From positions 1,982,178 to 2,046,177 of the forward strand of contig NZ_LMMU01000001.1 of NCBI RefSeq assembly GCF_001422375.1: a stretch of DNA of 64,000 bases. Reading direction: 5' to 3'. The notes under the pieces are model-generated. The model had not been told where the DNA came from, did not search any database, and was given only the letters and a program-made list of their open reading frames with translations. This stretch comes from Methylobacterium sp. Leaf99 (lineage in GTDB: Bacteria; Pseudomonadota; Alphaproteobacteria; Rhizobiales; Beijerinckiaceae). The position numbers and the translations under genes were made by a program. Within the stretch, counting starts at the first letter, position 1. Every line of letters starts with the position of its first letter. This document shows positions 14,155 through 24,191 of the stretch, one piece after another.

Positions 14155-16517
14155 GCGACGCGATCCCGCTCACCGAGGGCGTCGGCGCCCGCTTGCCGCG
14201 CAAGGAGGACGACCGCCTCATGCGCGGGCGCGGCCAGTATGTCGGCGACCTGCGCCTGCCGGGCCTGCAGGACGTCGCCTTCGTCCGCAGTCCCCTGGCC
14301 CATGCCCGCATCCGGGCGATCCATGTTCCCGACGCCTACCGCGATCGGGTCTTCACCGCCGCCGACCTGACCGACGTGCAGCCGATCCGGGCGGTCTCGG
14401 GGCTTCCCGGCTTCAAGGTCTCCGAGCAGCCGGTCCTGGCGCGGGACAAGGTCCGGCAGGTCGGCGAGCTCCTGGCCATCTGCCTCGCGCCGACGCGGGC
14501 GCAAGCCGAGGACATCGCCGCCGCCATCGTCCTCGACCTCGAAGAGCTGCCGGCCGTCCACTGCATGCTCGCCGCCCGCGAGCCCGGCTCCGCCCTGGTC
14601 CACGAGCACTGGGGCGACAACGTCTTCCTCGAGACCCTCGTCGACGTGAACTTTTCCGCCGCCCTCGATGCCCCCATCAAGGTCTCGCGGACCATCTCCA
14701 CGGGCCGGCAATGCATGGCCCCCATCGAGGGCCGGGGCACCGTGGTCCATCTCGACCACCGCATGGACCAGCTCGTGGTCCACACGGCGAGCCAGATGCC
14801 GCACATCGTGCGCAACGGCCTCTCCGAATGCCTCGGGATCGAGCAGGGCCGCCTGCGCATCGTCTCGCCGGATGTCGGCGGCGGCTTCGGCTACAAGGCG
14901 ATCCTGCTCCCCGAGGACGTCTGCCTCGCCTGGCTGGCCCTCCGCGTCGGCCACCCCGTGCGCTGGCTCGAGGACCGCCGCGAGCACCTCACCGCCAACG
15001 CCAATTGCCGCGAGCACCATTACCGCATCACCGCCTATGCCGAGCGCGACGGCACCCTCCGGGGCATCGACTGCGAGGCCACCGTCGATTCCGGCGCCTA
15101 CTCGGCCTACCCGTTCTCCGCCTGCCTGGAGGCGGCGCAGGTGGCGAGCATCCTGCCCGGCCCCTACGACTTTCCGGCCTATCGCTGCCGGACCTGGTCG
15201 GTGGCCACCAACAAGTGCCCGATCCTGCCCTATCGCGGGGTCGCCCGCACGGGCGTGTGCTTCGCCATGGAGCTCATCCTCGACGCCGTCGCGGCCGAGG
15301 CGGGCCTCGAGCCCTGGACCGTGCGCGAAAGGAACCTCGTGCGGCCTGACCAGATGCCGTTCGACAACATCACCGCCAAGCACTTCGACAGCGGCGACTA
15401 TCCGCAGGCCCTGGCCCGCGTCCTGAAGGCCATCGACGTCGACGCCGTGCGCAAGCGCCAGCAGGCCGGCGAGGCGGACGGGCGCCGCATCGGCCTCGGC
15501 CTGTCGATCTACTGCGAGCAGGCGGCGCACGGCACCTCGGTCTATTCCGGCTGGGGCATTCCCATGGTGCCGGGCCACGAGCAGGCGGGTGCGCGCCTCA
15601 CCCCCGATGGCGGCCTCGAACTCCGCATCGGCGCCCACTCGCACGGGCAGGGCCTGGAGACGACCCTGGCACAGGTGGCCCACGAGATCCTCGGCGTGCC
15701 GGTGGCGCGCACCCGCCTCGTCCACGGCGACACCGCCATGACGCCCTATTCCACCGGCTCCTGGGGCTCCCGCGTCATGGTGATGGCGGGTGGTGCCGTG
15801 GCGGCGGCCTGCCGCGAGCTCGCCGACCGGGCCCTGCGCATCGGCGCCCACCTGCTCCAGGCCGATCCGGCCGCCTGCCGGTTCGAGGCCGGCCGCGTGG
15901 TCGGTCCCTCGGGCGACGTCACCCTCGCGCAGATCGCCCACACCTGGTACCGGCGCCCGCAGGACCTCGCCCTCGACGTGAATCCCGGCGGCCTCGAAGT
16001 CACCGCCGGCTACAAGCCGCAACGCGATTCCGGCACGTTCTCCTACGCGGCCCACGCGGCCGTCGTCGCCGTCGACCCCGACCTCGGGGCGGTGGAAATC
16101 CTCGATTACTGCATCGTCGAGGATGGCGGCACCCTGGTGAACCCCCTGGTGGTGGACGGCCAGATCTATGGCGGCCTCGCCCAGGGCATCGGCACGGCCC
16201 TCTACGAGGAGGTGCGGTTCGACGCCCGCGGCCAGCCCCTGGCCTCCACCTTCGCCGACTACCTCCTGCCGGGACCGGCCGAGGTGCCCGAACCCCGCAT
16301 CGACCACATGGCGACGCCCTCGCCCTACACGCAGTTCGGCGTGAAGGGCATCGGCGAGGGCGGGGCCATCGCGCCCCCGGCGGCCCTCGCCAACGCCATC
16401 AACGACGCCCTGCGGCCGCTCGGCGTCGCGCTGCTGCATTCGCCCGTGAGCCAGCACCGCATCGTCGCGGCGGTGCTCGCCGCCCGCGACGCCGCCACCG
16501 CGCGGGAGGCCGCATGA
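14151..16517 (+). CDS. Molybdenum hydroxylase large subunit (xanthine dehydrogenase/CoxL family)
   Basis: The protein has 788 residues from the ATG at 14151, which overlaps the upstream stop. Conserved parts include the N-terminal GARLPRKEDDRLMRGRGQYV, the cofactor loop VSPDVGGGFGYKA, WGSRVMVMAGGAV, and the catalytic Glu736 in KGIGEGGAIAPP. The active-site loop reads YRGVAR (residues 361-366), lacking the Cys of true CO dehydrogenase (YRCSFR), so CO is not the substrate. The enzyme should hydroxylate an aromatic heterocycle or aldehyde using molybdopterin cytosine dinucleotide. It forms an L/M/S complex with the next two genes in the cytoplasm. Confidence 0.92.
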   Translation: MSDAIPLTEGVGARLPRKEDDRLMRGRGQYVGDLRLPGLQDVAFVRSPLAHARIRAIHVPDAYRDRVFTAADLTDVQPIRAVSGLPGFKVSEQPVLARDKVRQVGELLAICLAPTRAQAEDIAAAIVLDLEELPAVHCMLAAREPGSALVHEHWGDNVFLETLVDVNFSAALDAPIKVSRTISTGRQCMAPIEGRGTVVHLDHRMDQLVVHTASQMPHIVRNGLSECLGIEQGRLRIVSPDVGGGFGYKAILLPEDVCLAWLALRVGHPVRWLEDRREHLTANANCREHHYRITAYAERDGTLRGIDCEATVDSGAYSAYPFSACLEAAQVASILPGPYDFPAYRCRTWSVATNKCPILPYRGVARTGVCFAMELILDAVAAEAGLEPWTVRERNLVRPDQMPFDNITAKHFDSGDYPQALARVLKAIDVDAVRKRQQAGEADGRRIGLGLSIYCEQAAHGTSVYSGWGIPMVPGHEQAGARLTPDGGLELRIGAHSHGQGLETTLAQVAHEILGVPVARTRLVHGDTAMTPYSTGSWGSRVMVMAGGAVAAACRELADRALRIGAHLLQADPAACRFEAGRVVGPSGDVTLAQIAHTWYRRPQDLALDVNPGGLEVTAGYKPQRDSGTFSYAAHAAVVAVDPDLGAVEILDYCIVEDGGTLVNPLVVDGQIYGGLAQGIGTALYEEVRFDARGQPLASTFADYLLPGPAEVPEPRIDHMATPSPYTQFGVKGIGEGGAIAPPAALANAINDALRPLGVALLHSPVSQHRIVAAVLAARDAATAREAA

Positions 16518-17386
16518 AACCCGCCCGGTTCGCCTACGAGCGCCCCGCCGACCTATCCGCCCTCCTCGACCGGCTGGCCTCGGCGGAGGGCAGCGTGAAG
16601 CTCATGGCCGGGGGCCAATCCCTCGGCCCGATGCTCAACCTGCGCCTCGTCGAGCCCGACCTCGTCCTCGACATCACCGGCATCCCCGAACTGCGCCGGG
16701 CGGCGATCGAGGGCGACACCCTGGTGCTCGGCGCCTGCGTCACCCACGCCGACATCGAGGACGGGCGGGTGCCCGACCTCACCGGCGGCGCCCTGGCCCG
16801 CGTCGCCGCGGCCATCGCCTACCGGCCCGTGCGCAACCGCGGCACCCTCGGCGGCTCCCTCGTCCATGCCGATCCCGCCGCCGACTGGGTGACCTCCCTC
16901 ATCGCCCTCGGGGCCGAGGTCGAGCTGGCCGCGCGCACCGGCCGCCGCCGCCTGCCCGTGGACGCCTTCGTCACCGGCGCCCTCGACGTGGCCCTGGCCC
17001 CCGGCGAGATGCTGGTCTCCGTGCGGATACCGGCGCTGCCCCCCGGCACCGCCTGGGGCTACGTCAAGCACTGCGCCAAGATCGGCGAGTTCGCCCACGC
17101 CATCGGTGCCGTGCGGATCGAGCCCGCGACGGGCCGCGCCCGCGTGGTCATCGGCGCCATCGAGCGCGCCCCCCTCGTGGTCGCCGAGGCCGCCCGCCTG
17201 TTCGGCGGCCGGATCGGACCCGACTTCGCCGAACGGTTCGACCGGGCCGCCGCCGACGGGGTCCTGCGCGAGGCCGGCATGACCGACGCCGTCGACCGCC
17301 ACGTCCACGTCACCATCCTCGCCCGGGCCGTCGCCCAGGCGGCGCGACCCGCCCCCTCGACCCGCCCCGTCAGCGAGGCCGCATGA
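16514..17386 (+). CDS. Molybdenum hydroxylase FAD-binding subunit (CoxM-like)
   Basis: The protein has 290 residues and starts in an ATGA overlap with the large subunit. It has the PCMH-type FAD fold: KLMAGGQSLGPMLNLRL near residue 35, the second FAD site RPVRNRGTLGGSLVHADPAAD near residue 105 (cofactor contacts in the GTLGG segment), and the C-terminal CO-dehydrogenase flavoprotein domain (WGYVKHCAKIGEFAHAIGAV). It transfers electrons from the 2Fe-2S centres of the small subunit to an acceptor. Length and motifs are normal. Confidence 0.92.
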   Translation: MKPARFAYERPADLSALLDRLASAEGSVKLMAGGQSLGPMLNLRLVEPDLVLDITGIPELRRAAIEGDTLVLGACVTHADIEDGRVPDLTGGALARVAAAIAYRPVRNRGTLGGSLVHADPAADWVTSLIALGAEVELAARTGRRRLPVDAFVTGALDVALAPGEMLVSVRIPALPPGTAWGYVKHCAKIGEFAHAIGAVRIEPATGRARVVIGAIERAPLVVAEAARLFGGRIGPDFAERFDRAAADGVLREAGMTDAVDRHVHVTILARAVAQAARPAPSTRPVSEAA

Positions 17387-18630
17387 GCACGAACGCCGCC
17401 CCGCGCGACGACCGGATGCCCCTCGCCCTCACGGTGAACGGCCGGGCCGTGACCCTGCGGGCCGAGCCCCGCATGCATCTCGCCGACGTCCTTCGCGAAG
17501 AACTCGACCTCACCGGGACCCATCTCGGCTGCGAGCACGGCATCTGCGGCGCCTGCACCGTGCTCCTCGACGGCGAGCCGGCGCGGGCCTGCCTCACCGT
17601 CTCGGGCGCCTGCGCGGGGGCCGACGTCACCACCATCGAGGGCCTCGACGACGATCCCATCGCGGGCGAATTGCGGGCCGCGTTCAACCGCGAGCACGCC
17701 CTGCAGTGCGGCTACTGCACGCCCGGCATGCTGGTGGCCGCCCGCGACCTCGTCCTGCGCCTGCCCGACGCCGACGAGCGCCGCATCCGCGCCGGCCTGT
17801 CGGGCAACCTGTGCCGCTGCACCGGCTATGTCGGCATCGTCCGGGCCGTGCGCGGCGTCATCGCCGACCGCCGCGCCCGCGGCATCGCCCCGACCACGGG
17901 GGCGCAGCGCGGCCTCGGCCCCGTCGGCGCCCGCCTCGGCACCCCCGCCGAAGCCGCCCGCACGCCCCTGCGGCCCGTCACGGCGACCGGGACGAATCCG
18001 GCGCCCGAGGCGGCCGCGGCGCCCGAGACGGCCGCGCCGGCCCTGGAGATCGCCGACGATTTCGTGCCCGCCCACCGCTTCGACCAGGCCTTCACCGTGG
18101 CGCACCCGCCCGACGCCGTCTTCGCCCTGTTCGGCGACGTCGAGGCCGTGGCGACCTGCCTGCCCGGCGCCGTGCTGACGGGCCGGCCGTCCCCGGAGAT
18201 GGTCGAGGGCGCGTTGCAGGTGCGGATCGGCCCCATCGCGGCCCGCTTCCGCGGTCGGGCCCGGATTTTTCGCGACGCGCCGGCCCGCAGCGGACGCATC
18301 CTCGGCGCGGGCAGCGACGCGGGCGGGCGCTCCGCCACGCAAGGGGAGATCCGCTACCGCGTCGGGCCGGGGGAGGCCCCCGGCACGGCGAAGGTCGACC
18401 TCGCCGTCGGCTACACCCTCAAGGGGCCCCTCGCCCAGTTCGGCCGGCCGGGCCTCGTGCGCGACCTCGCCGGGCGCCTCGGCGCCGAATTCGCCGCGAA
18501 CCTTGAGGCGCGGCTGTCCGGCGCCCCGGCGCCGCCGGCCGCCGGCCTCAACCCCCTGCGCTGGCTCCTCGCCGCCCTCGTGGCGCCCCTGCGCCGCCGC
18601 CTCGCCGCCCGGGGCGCCCGCCGCCCCTGA
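17383..18630 (+). CDS. Fused [2Fe-2S] subunit (CoxS) and CoxG-like SRPBCC protein
   Basis: The protein has 415 residues; normal CoxS proteins have about 160. Residues 1-165 carry both iron-sulfur sites: plant-type CEHGICGACTVLLDG with a following Cys, then CGYCTPGM and NLCRCTGY. A Pro/Ala-rich linker (about 170-220) leads to an SRPBCC/CoxG domain (FDQAFTVAHPPDAVFALFGD; LPGAVLTGRPSPEMVEGALQ), and a C-terminal hydrophobic, Arg-rich helix (NPLRWLLAALVAPLRRRLAA) that could bind membrane. In CO dehydrogenase, CoxG anchors the enzyme to the membrane, so the fusion may tether this hydroxylase. The start overlaps the FAD subunit by ATGA. Confidence 0.88.
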   Translation: MSTNAAPRDDRMPLALTVNGRAVTLRAEPRMHLADVLREELDLTGTHLGCEHGICGACTVLLDGEPARACLTVSGACAGADVTTIEGLDDDPIAGELRAAFNREHALQCGYCTPGMLVAARDLVLRLPDADERRIRAGLSGNLCRCTGYVGIVRAVRGVIADRRARGIAPTTGAQRGLGPVGARLGTPAEAARTPLRPVTATGTNPAPEAAAAPETAAPALEIADDFVPAHRFDQAFTVAHPPDAVFALFGDVEAVATCLPGAVLTGRPSPEMVEGALQVRIGPIAARFRGRARIFRDAPARSGRILGAGSDAGGRSATQGEIRYRVGPGEAPGTAKVDLAVGYTLKGPLAQFGRPGLVRDLAGRLGAEFAANLEARLSGAPAPPAAGLNPLRWLLAALVAPLRRRLAARGARRP

Positions 18631-18671
18631 TTCTTCGCCATCGCCCTTCGCCGCCGACTTTGGAGACCCCC

Positions 18672-19823
18672 ATGACGCGCAGCCTCACGACCCCGGCCCT
18701 CACCCTCGCGTTCGTCCTGTCGGCGGGCGTCGCTCAAGCCCAGGCCATCCGCATCGGCGTCAACGAGCCCCTCACCGGCCCGTTCGCGGCGTCGGGCACC
18801 TACGTGGTCAACGGCGCCAAAATCGCCGCCGACGAGATCAACGCCAAGGGCGGCGTGCTCGGGCGCAAGCTCGAACTCGTCGTCGAGGACAACAAGAGCA
18901 ACCCGACGGAAGCCGCCGCCGTGGCGGAAAAGCTCATCACCAGCGACAAGACCCCGGTGCTCATGGGCGCCTGGGGCTCGAGCCTGACCCTGGCGGTGAT
19001 GCCCAAGCTCGCCGATTACGAGACCGCGATGCTGGTGGAGACCTCGTCCTCGGGCAAGATCACCACCTCGGGCAACCCCTTCGTCTTCCGCATCTCGCCG
19101 CCCTCGGCCCTGGAGGCCGAGGCCTTCGCCCCGATGGTGGAGCGGCTCGGCCTGAAGAAGGTCGATTTCCTCGCCATCAACAACGACTGGGGCCGGGGCG
19201 CCGCGGCCGATTTCGGCAAGATGCTCAAGGGCAAGGGCGTCGGCGTCGGCCTCGTCGAGACCATGGACCAGGGCGCGCAGGACATGAGCGCCCAGCTGTC
19301 GAAGCTGAAGGGCTCGGATGCCGACACCCTCCTGATCACGGCGGCCGTCGATCAGCTCACCCTGCTGTTCAAGCAGATGGCGGCGCTCGGCTTCAAGAAG
19401 CGGATCATCACCACCGGCGGCTCCCAGAATCCCGACCAGATCATCGCCCAGGCCGGCACCGCCGCCGAGGGCACCCTGCACCTCACCACCTTCCTGCCCT
19501 GGTACCCCGAGAAAACCCCGAACCCGGCCGCCACGGCCTACTTCATCGCCGAGTGGAAGAAGCGCGGCTTCGAGTTCGCCGGCGTCACCGAGAGTTTTCG
19601 CGGCTACGACGGCATCCGCACCATCGCGGCGGCCATCGAGAAGGGCGGCGCCGCCGACGCGGCCTCCATCCGCAAGGGCTTCTGGTCGGTGGATTTCACC
19701 GGCCTGAACGGCCCCATCCGCTTCGCCAAGGCCGGCCCCGCCGGGTCCGAGAGCGGCCAGAGCAAGCCCGACGTCTACCTCGTGAAGATCGAGGCCGGAA
19801 AAGTCGTGGTGCCCGACCTCTAG
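18672..19823 (+). CDS. HAAT-family ABC transporter periplasmic binding protein
   Basis: The protein has 383 residues from ATG 18672 (GGAG 6 bases upstream); a TTG four codons earlier is in frame but has no site. Residues 1-23 form a signal peptide cut after AQA. The rest is a Peripla_BP_6 fold: IRIGVNEPLTGPFAASGTYV, EINAKGGVLGRKLELVVEDN, and the second lobe with VDFLAINNDWGRGAAADFGK. It captures an amino-acid-like or amide ligand in the periplasm. Its place directly after the hydroxylase genes suggests that it takes up the substrate of this pathway. Confidence 0.88.
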   Translation: MTRSLTTPALTLAFVLSAGVAQAQAIRIGVNEPLTGPFAASGTYVVNGAKIAADEINAKGGVLGRKLELVVEDNKSNPTEAAAVAEKLITSDKTPVLMGAWGSSLTLAVMPKLADYETAMLVETSSSGKITTSGNPFVFRISPPSALEAEAFAPMVERLGLKKVDFLAINNDWGRGAAADFGKMLKGKGVGVGLVETMDQGAQDMSAQLSKLKGSDADTLLITAAVDQLTLLFKQMAALGFKKRIITTGGSQNPDQIIAQAGTAAEGTLHLTTFLPWYPEKTPNPAATAYFIAEWKKRGFEFAGVTESFRGYDGIRTIAAAIEKGGAADAASIRKGFWSVDFTGLNGPIRFAKAGPAGSESGQSKPDVYLVKIEAGKVVVPDL

Positions 19824-19892
19824 CCCGCGCCGAACCTGTCCCGGCCGCCCGTCCCCGGGCCGCCGGGTCCCGTCCGCACCGGCGAGGCCTCC

Positions 19893-20765
19893 ATGACCGA
19901 ATTCCTGCAGCACCTCCTCAACACCCTGATCCTGGGCGGGACCTACGCCCTCTTAGGCATCGGGCTGACCCTGATCTTCGGCATCATGAACGTGGTGAAC
20001 TTCACCCACGGCGCCCTCTACACGGTGGGCGCCTACCTCATGTACCTCGCCGTCACGGCCCTGGGGCTCGGCTTCTTCGCGGCCCTGCCCACCGCGATCC
20101 TCGGCGGATTCCTCCTCGGCGCGGTCCTCGACCGCGTGCTCCTGCGGCCCCTGCGCGGCGCCGACATGGACACCACCATGCTGGTGATGATCGGGGCCGG
20201 CATCGTCCTGCAATCGGGCACCCTGTGGCTGTTCGGCGGCGTCGCCAAATCGATCCCGACGCCGTTCCCCGACGCGCCGCTCCAGCTCGGCCCCGTCTCG
20301 GTGTCGTGGCTGCGCCTGTTCGTCCTCGGGGCCGCCGCCTCCCTCATCGTCCTGACCTACGGGCTCATCAACCGCACCCGCCTCGGCCTCGCCATGCGGG
20401 CGACCTTCCAGGACCACGACACCGCCGCCCTGATGGGGGTGAACGTGCGCCTCGTCTACACCGCCACCTTCGCCATCGGCTCGAGCCTCGCCGCCGCCGC
20501 CGGCGCCCTGCTCGGCCCCGTCTACGTGGTGTTCCCGCAGATGGGCGGCATGGCCGAGCTCAAGGCCTTCGCCATCGTCATCCTGGGGGGGCTCGGCAGC
20601 ATCACCGGGGCGGCCATCGGCGGCTTCATCCTGGCGCTCGCCGAGGAGCTGGGCGCCGGCTACATCTCGTCGGGCTACCGCGACGCCATGGGCTTCCTCA
20701 TCATCATCGCGGTGCTGGTCTTTCGTCCGACGGGCCTGTTCGCCAAGGCGGAGCGCATCGGATGA
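19893..20765 (+). CDS. HAAT ABC transporter permease, LivH type
   Basis: The protein has 290 residues with about eight hydrophobic segments. Family marks are GGTYALLGIGLTLIFGIMNV near the N-terminus, the cytoplasmic loop with AMRATFQDHDTAALMGVNV that docks the ATPases, and AFAIVILGGLGSITGAAIGG near the C-terminus. It pairs with the LivM-type permease that follows through an ATGA overlap. Located in the inner membrane. Confidence 0.9.
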   Translation: MTEFLQHLLNTLILGGTYALLGIGLTLIFGIMNVVNFTHGALYTVGAYLMYLAVTALGLGFFAALPTAILGGFLLGAVLDRVLLRPLRGADMDTTMLVMIGAGIVLQSGTLWLFGGVAKSIPTPFPDAPLQLGPVSVSWLRLFVLGAAASLIVLTYGLINRTRLGLAMRATFQDHDTAALMGVNVRLVYTATFAIGSSLAAAAGALLGPVYVVFPQMGGMAELKAFAIVILGGLGSITGAAIGGFILALAEELGAGYISSGYRDAMGFLIIIAVLVFRPTGLFAKAERIG

Positions 20766-21808
20766 CCCAGTCTCTCCTGAATCGGCATCTCCCCGCCCTC
20801 GCCCTCCTCGCGGCCCTCGTCGCCCTGCCCTTCGCCCTCGGCGACAACCCCTACCTCCTCAACGCCCTGATCACGACGGGCATCGTCACCATCGCGGCCA
20901 TGAGCCTGAACCTGCTGCTCGGCTTCACCGGGCAGCTCAGCCTCGGCCACATCGCGTTCTTCGGCATCGGCGCCTATGTCAGCGCCCTCACCAGCCTGGG
21001 CTTCGACGTCGAGATTCTTTGGGGATTTCGCGTCGTGCACGAGCCGTGGCCGGCCGCCGTGGGCTTTGGGCTCGCGGTGCTGGCGACGGCCGCCTGCGGC
21101 TACCTCGTCGGGCGCCTGTCGTTCCGGGTGCGCGGCGCCTACTTCGTCATCGTGACCATCTCGTTCGCCGAGGTGGTGCGCCTCGTCGCCCTCAACTGGG
21201 TGGAGCTGACGCAAGGCCCCCTGGCACTCACGGGAATCCCGCCCTTCACCCTCGGCCTGCCGGGGCTCGGCAGCACCACCCTGCGGACCAAGCTGCAGAA
21301 CTACTACCTCGTCCTCGTGGTCGGCACGCTCTGTTACGCCCTCATCGCCCGCCTCGTCGGCTCGCGCTTCGGCCGGGCCATGCGGGGCCTGAAGGAGAAC
21401 GAGTCCCTCGCCCTCTCCGTGGGCATCGACGCCACCCGCACCCTCACCCTGGCGGCGGTGATCTCGGCGGCCATGGCGGGGGCCGCCGGCAGCCTCTACG
21501 CCCACTACCTGCGCATCATCGACCCCGACGTGTTCCTGTTCTCCACCACGGTCACCATGGTCATCATGGTGGTGGGCGGCGGCAAGGGCACCCTGCTCGG
21601 CCCCATCGTCGGCGGCCTGATCTTCGGCTTGCTGCCCGTGGCCCTGCGCCCGGTCATGGTGCCGGAGGCGCAGTGGATGGTGTTCGGCCTCGTCCTCATC
21701 GCGATCCAGTTCGTGATGCCCCGCGGCATCGTCCCGGGGCTGGCCCGCCTGTTCGCGTGGCGGCGCGCGCCCGCGCCCGCGCCCCGCGCCGTGGAGGTCC
21801 GGTCATGA
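20762..21808 (+). CDS. HAAT ABC transporter permease, LivM type
   Basis: The protein has 348 residues from ATG 20762, inside the stop of the upstream permease; a much longer open frame to the left is a shadow. It has multiple membrane helices, the SLNLLLGFTGQLSLGHIAFF signature near residue 45, the ATPase-coupling loop GRAMRGLKENESLALSVGID, and VMVVGGGKGTLLGPIVGG near the end. It forms the translocation pore with the LivH-type subunit. Confidence 0.9.
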   Translation: MTQSLLNRHLPALALLAALVALPFALGDNPYLLNALITTGIVTIAAMSLNLLLGFTGQLSLGHIAFFGIGAYVSALTSLGFDVEILWGFRVVHEPWPAAVGFGLAVLATAACGYLVGRLSFRVRGAYFVIVTISFAEVVRLVALNWVELTQGPLALTGIPPFTLGLPGLGSTTLRTKLQNYYLVLVVGTLCYALIARLVGSRFGRAMRGLKENESLALSVGIDATRTLTLAAVISAAMAGAAGSLYAHYLRIIDPDVFLFSTTVTMVIMVVGGGKGTLLGPIVGGLIFGLLPVALRPVMVPEAQWMVFGLVLIAIQFVMPRGIVPGLARLFAWRRAPAPAPRAVEVRS

Positions 21809-22606
21809 GCACCCCCCCGATCCTCTCGGTGGACCATGTCGGGGTGCGCTTCGGCGGCCTCACCGCCATCGCCGACCTGCATTTCGACGTGCATCCCGGC
21901 GAGATCGTCAGCCTCATCGGCCCGAACGGGGCCGGCAAGACCACGGCCTTCAACGTGATGACGGGCTTCCTCAAACCGAGCCAGGGAGAGGTCCGGTTTC
22001 GCGGCACAAGCCTGCAGGGCCTGGCGCCCCACGCGATCGTCCGGCTGGGCCTGAGCCGCACCTTCCAGCGCACCAGCGTGTTTCCCGACGACACCGTGTT
22101 CGACAACGTGATGATCGGCCTCCATCGCCGGGGCCGGTCGCGCCTCATCGACACCCTACTCGGGCGCGACCGCGCCGGCGAGGCGGACCTGCGGGCGCGG
22201 GCCCGCGCGCTCCTCGACACGGTCGGGCTCTCGGCCCGGGCGCAGGACAAGGCCGGCGCCCTGGCCTACGGCGAGCAGCGCCTCGTCGGCGTCGCCCTGG
22301 CGCTCGCCACCGAGCCCGCCATGCTCCTCCTCGACGAGCCGGTCTCGGGCATGAACGCCTCCGAGACCCAGGTCTTCGTCCGCCTGATCCGGTCGATCCG
22401 CGACCGCGGCGTCACGATCCTCCTCGTCGAGCACGACATGCCCATGGTGATGGCGGTCTCCGACCGCATCGTGGTGCTGAACTACGGCCGCCTCATCGCC
22501 GAGGGGCCGCCGGCGGCCATCCGCGCCGACCCGGCCGTGATCGAGGCCTATCTCGGCCAGGGCAGCGCCGCCCGCGACGCGGCCCGGGCCGCCAGGGAGA
22601 CGAGCG

Positions 22607-22614
<8 letters not shown>
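21805..22614 (+). CDS. HAAT ABC transporter ATPase, LivG type
   Basis: The protein has 269 residues from ATG 21805 (ATGA overlap). Walker A is GPNGAGKTT, the signature is LAYGEQ, Walker B is MLLLDEPVSGM, and the H-loop His lies in VEHDMPMVM, followed by SDRIVVLNYG. The LivG-type insertion between Walker A and the signature (SRTFQRTSVFPDDTVFDNVM) is present. It hydrolyses ATP with LivF to drive uptake. Confidence 0.92.
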
Positions 22615-23282
<668 letters not shown>

Positions 23283-23311
<29 letters not shown>

Positions 23312-23651
23312 GCCGATCTCGGCGGGTGAGGTCTGGGTCCGCGCCTGCGCGCGCGCGGCGCTGGCGGGCCGCGCCCTGCTCCCGGTCTTCGTGGCCGGGC
23401 GGCATCTTCTGCTGGTTCAGGACGGCGACCGGCTGTTCGCCACGGAACGGGCCTGCCCGCACGAGGGGGCCGACCTCGCCGCCGGCCGCTGCTCCGGGGG
23501 GCGGCTGTTCTGTCCGCGCCACCTGGCGTGGTTCGCCCTCGAGGACGGGACGGTCTCGCCGGGCTGGGATTTTCGCCGCCTCGTCACCTATCCCGTCCGC
23601 ACCCGCGGCACGGACGTCTACGTGCGGATCGGGTCTCGCGATCCGCCGTGA
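23283..23651 (+). CDS. Small Rieske [2Fe-2S] ferredoxin-like protein
   Basis: The protein has 122 residues. Rieske ligands are complete: CPHEG (Cys, His) and CPRHLAWF (Cys, His), spaced about 17 residues apart, as in ring-hydroxylating dioxygenase ferredoxins and NirD-like proteins. The start ATG 23283 lies inside livF (29-base overlap), and the N-terminus repeats PISAGE twice because of an 18-bp DNA duplication. GTG codons further in could also serve. Being last in the operon, it may carry electrons to or from the molybdenum hydroxylase or a missing oxygenase; no oxygenase alpha subunit is in the window. Confidence 0.8.
23295..23330. repeat. 18-bp tandem duplication across livF stop / Rieske 5' end
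   Basis: CCTATCTCGGCGGGTGAG (23295-23312) is followed directly by CCGATCTCGGCGGGTGAG (23313-23330), 17 of 18 identical. The first copy contains the livF stop codon; in the Rieske frame the two copies encode PISAGEPISAGE. It appears to be a recent slippage event. Confidence 0.85.
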
Positions 23652-23705
23652 GACCTTGGGGTCATGCGGGATGCGGAACGCCCGGCCGTTCGCGCGCGAT
23701 GTCGT

Positions 23706-24188
23706 CTACGCGGGTCCGGCTGCGTCCAGTCGCTCCACCACCGGCGTCGCGGAACTCGCCGCGAGCAAGGCCGTCCAGTCGTCCGGCGGGTTGCCCTTCG
23801 CGAGCATCCCCCTGAACACATGGTAGGCGTCCGTCTTCGAGCCGTAGGTCCGCAACGTGGTCTCGTCGTTCACCCAGGCGAAGATGATGACCTTCGCTCG
23901 GCTGTCGAAGCGGAAGAAAAGCCGAAATCTGCCATTGCCGAACTTGGCGCGGAACCAGTGTTTCCGGGCCCTGCCCAGGGTGTCACCCTGGCGATACTCG
24001 GGCCGCGTCGGATCGGCCGGGATCGTTTCGAAGATCAGGGTGCGGAGCATCGCCAAAAGCTTCGCCTGCGCCGTGCTCCGATAGCCCTGCGGATCGGCCG
24101 CCCTGGCCGCCTCGACGGCCGCCGTCGCCCGCTCGAGCTGATCGAGCAGCAGGGGATGCGCGAAGATCGTCCAGCCGCCGACGACCAT
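23706..24188 (-). CDS. yhaV: Type II toxin, YhaV family ribonuclease
   Basis: The protein has 160 residues, close to E. coli YhaV (about 154). Recognisable family segments include the N-terminal GWTIFAHPLLLDQLERATAA, then DPTRPEYRQGDTLG, HWFRAKFGNGRFRLFFRFDS and KVIIFAWVNDETTLRTYGSK. YhaV is a RelE-fold mRNase whose activity is blocked by PrlF. The gene starts 3 bases after the prlF stop, in the usual antitoxin-first order. The final residues are variable. It probably serves plasmid-like addiction or stress control; the neighbouring genes give no hint of a mobile element. Confidence 0.88.
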   Translation of the reverse strand: MVVGGWTIFAHPLLLDQLERATAAVEAARAADPQGYRSTAQAKLLAMLRTLIFETIPADPTRPEYRQGDTLGRARKHWFRAKFGNGRFRLFFRFDSRAKVIIFAWVNDETTLRTYGSKTDAYHVFRGMLAKGNPPDDWTALLAASSATPVVERLDAAGPA

Positions 24189-24191
24189 GGC

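Noticed and set aside
14151..18630. Carbon monoxide dehydrogenase operon
   Set aside because: The CoxL active-site Cys is absent (YRGVAR) and the context is amide or heterocycle catabolism.
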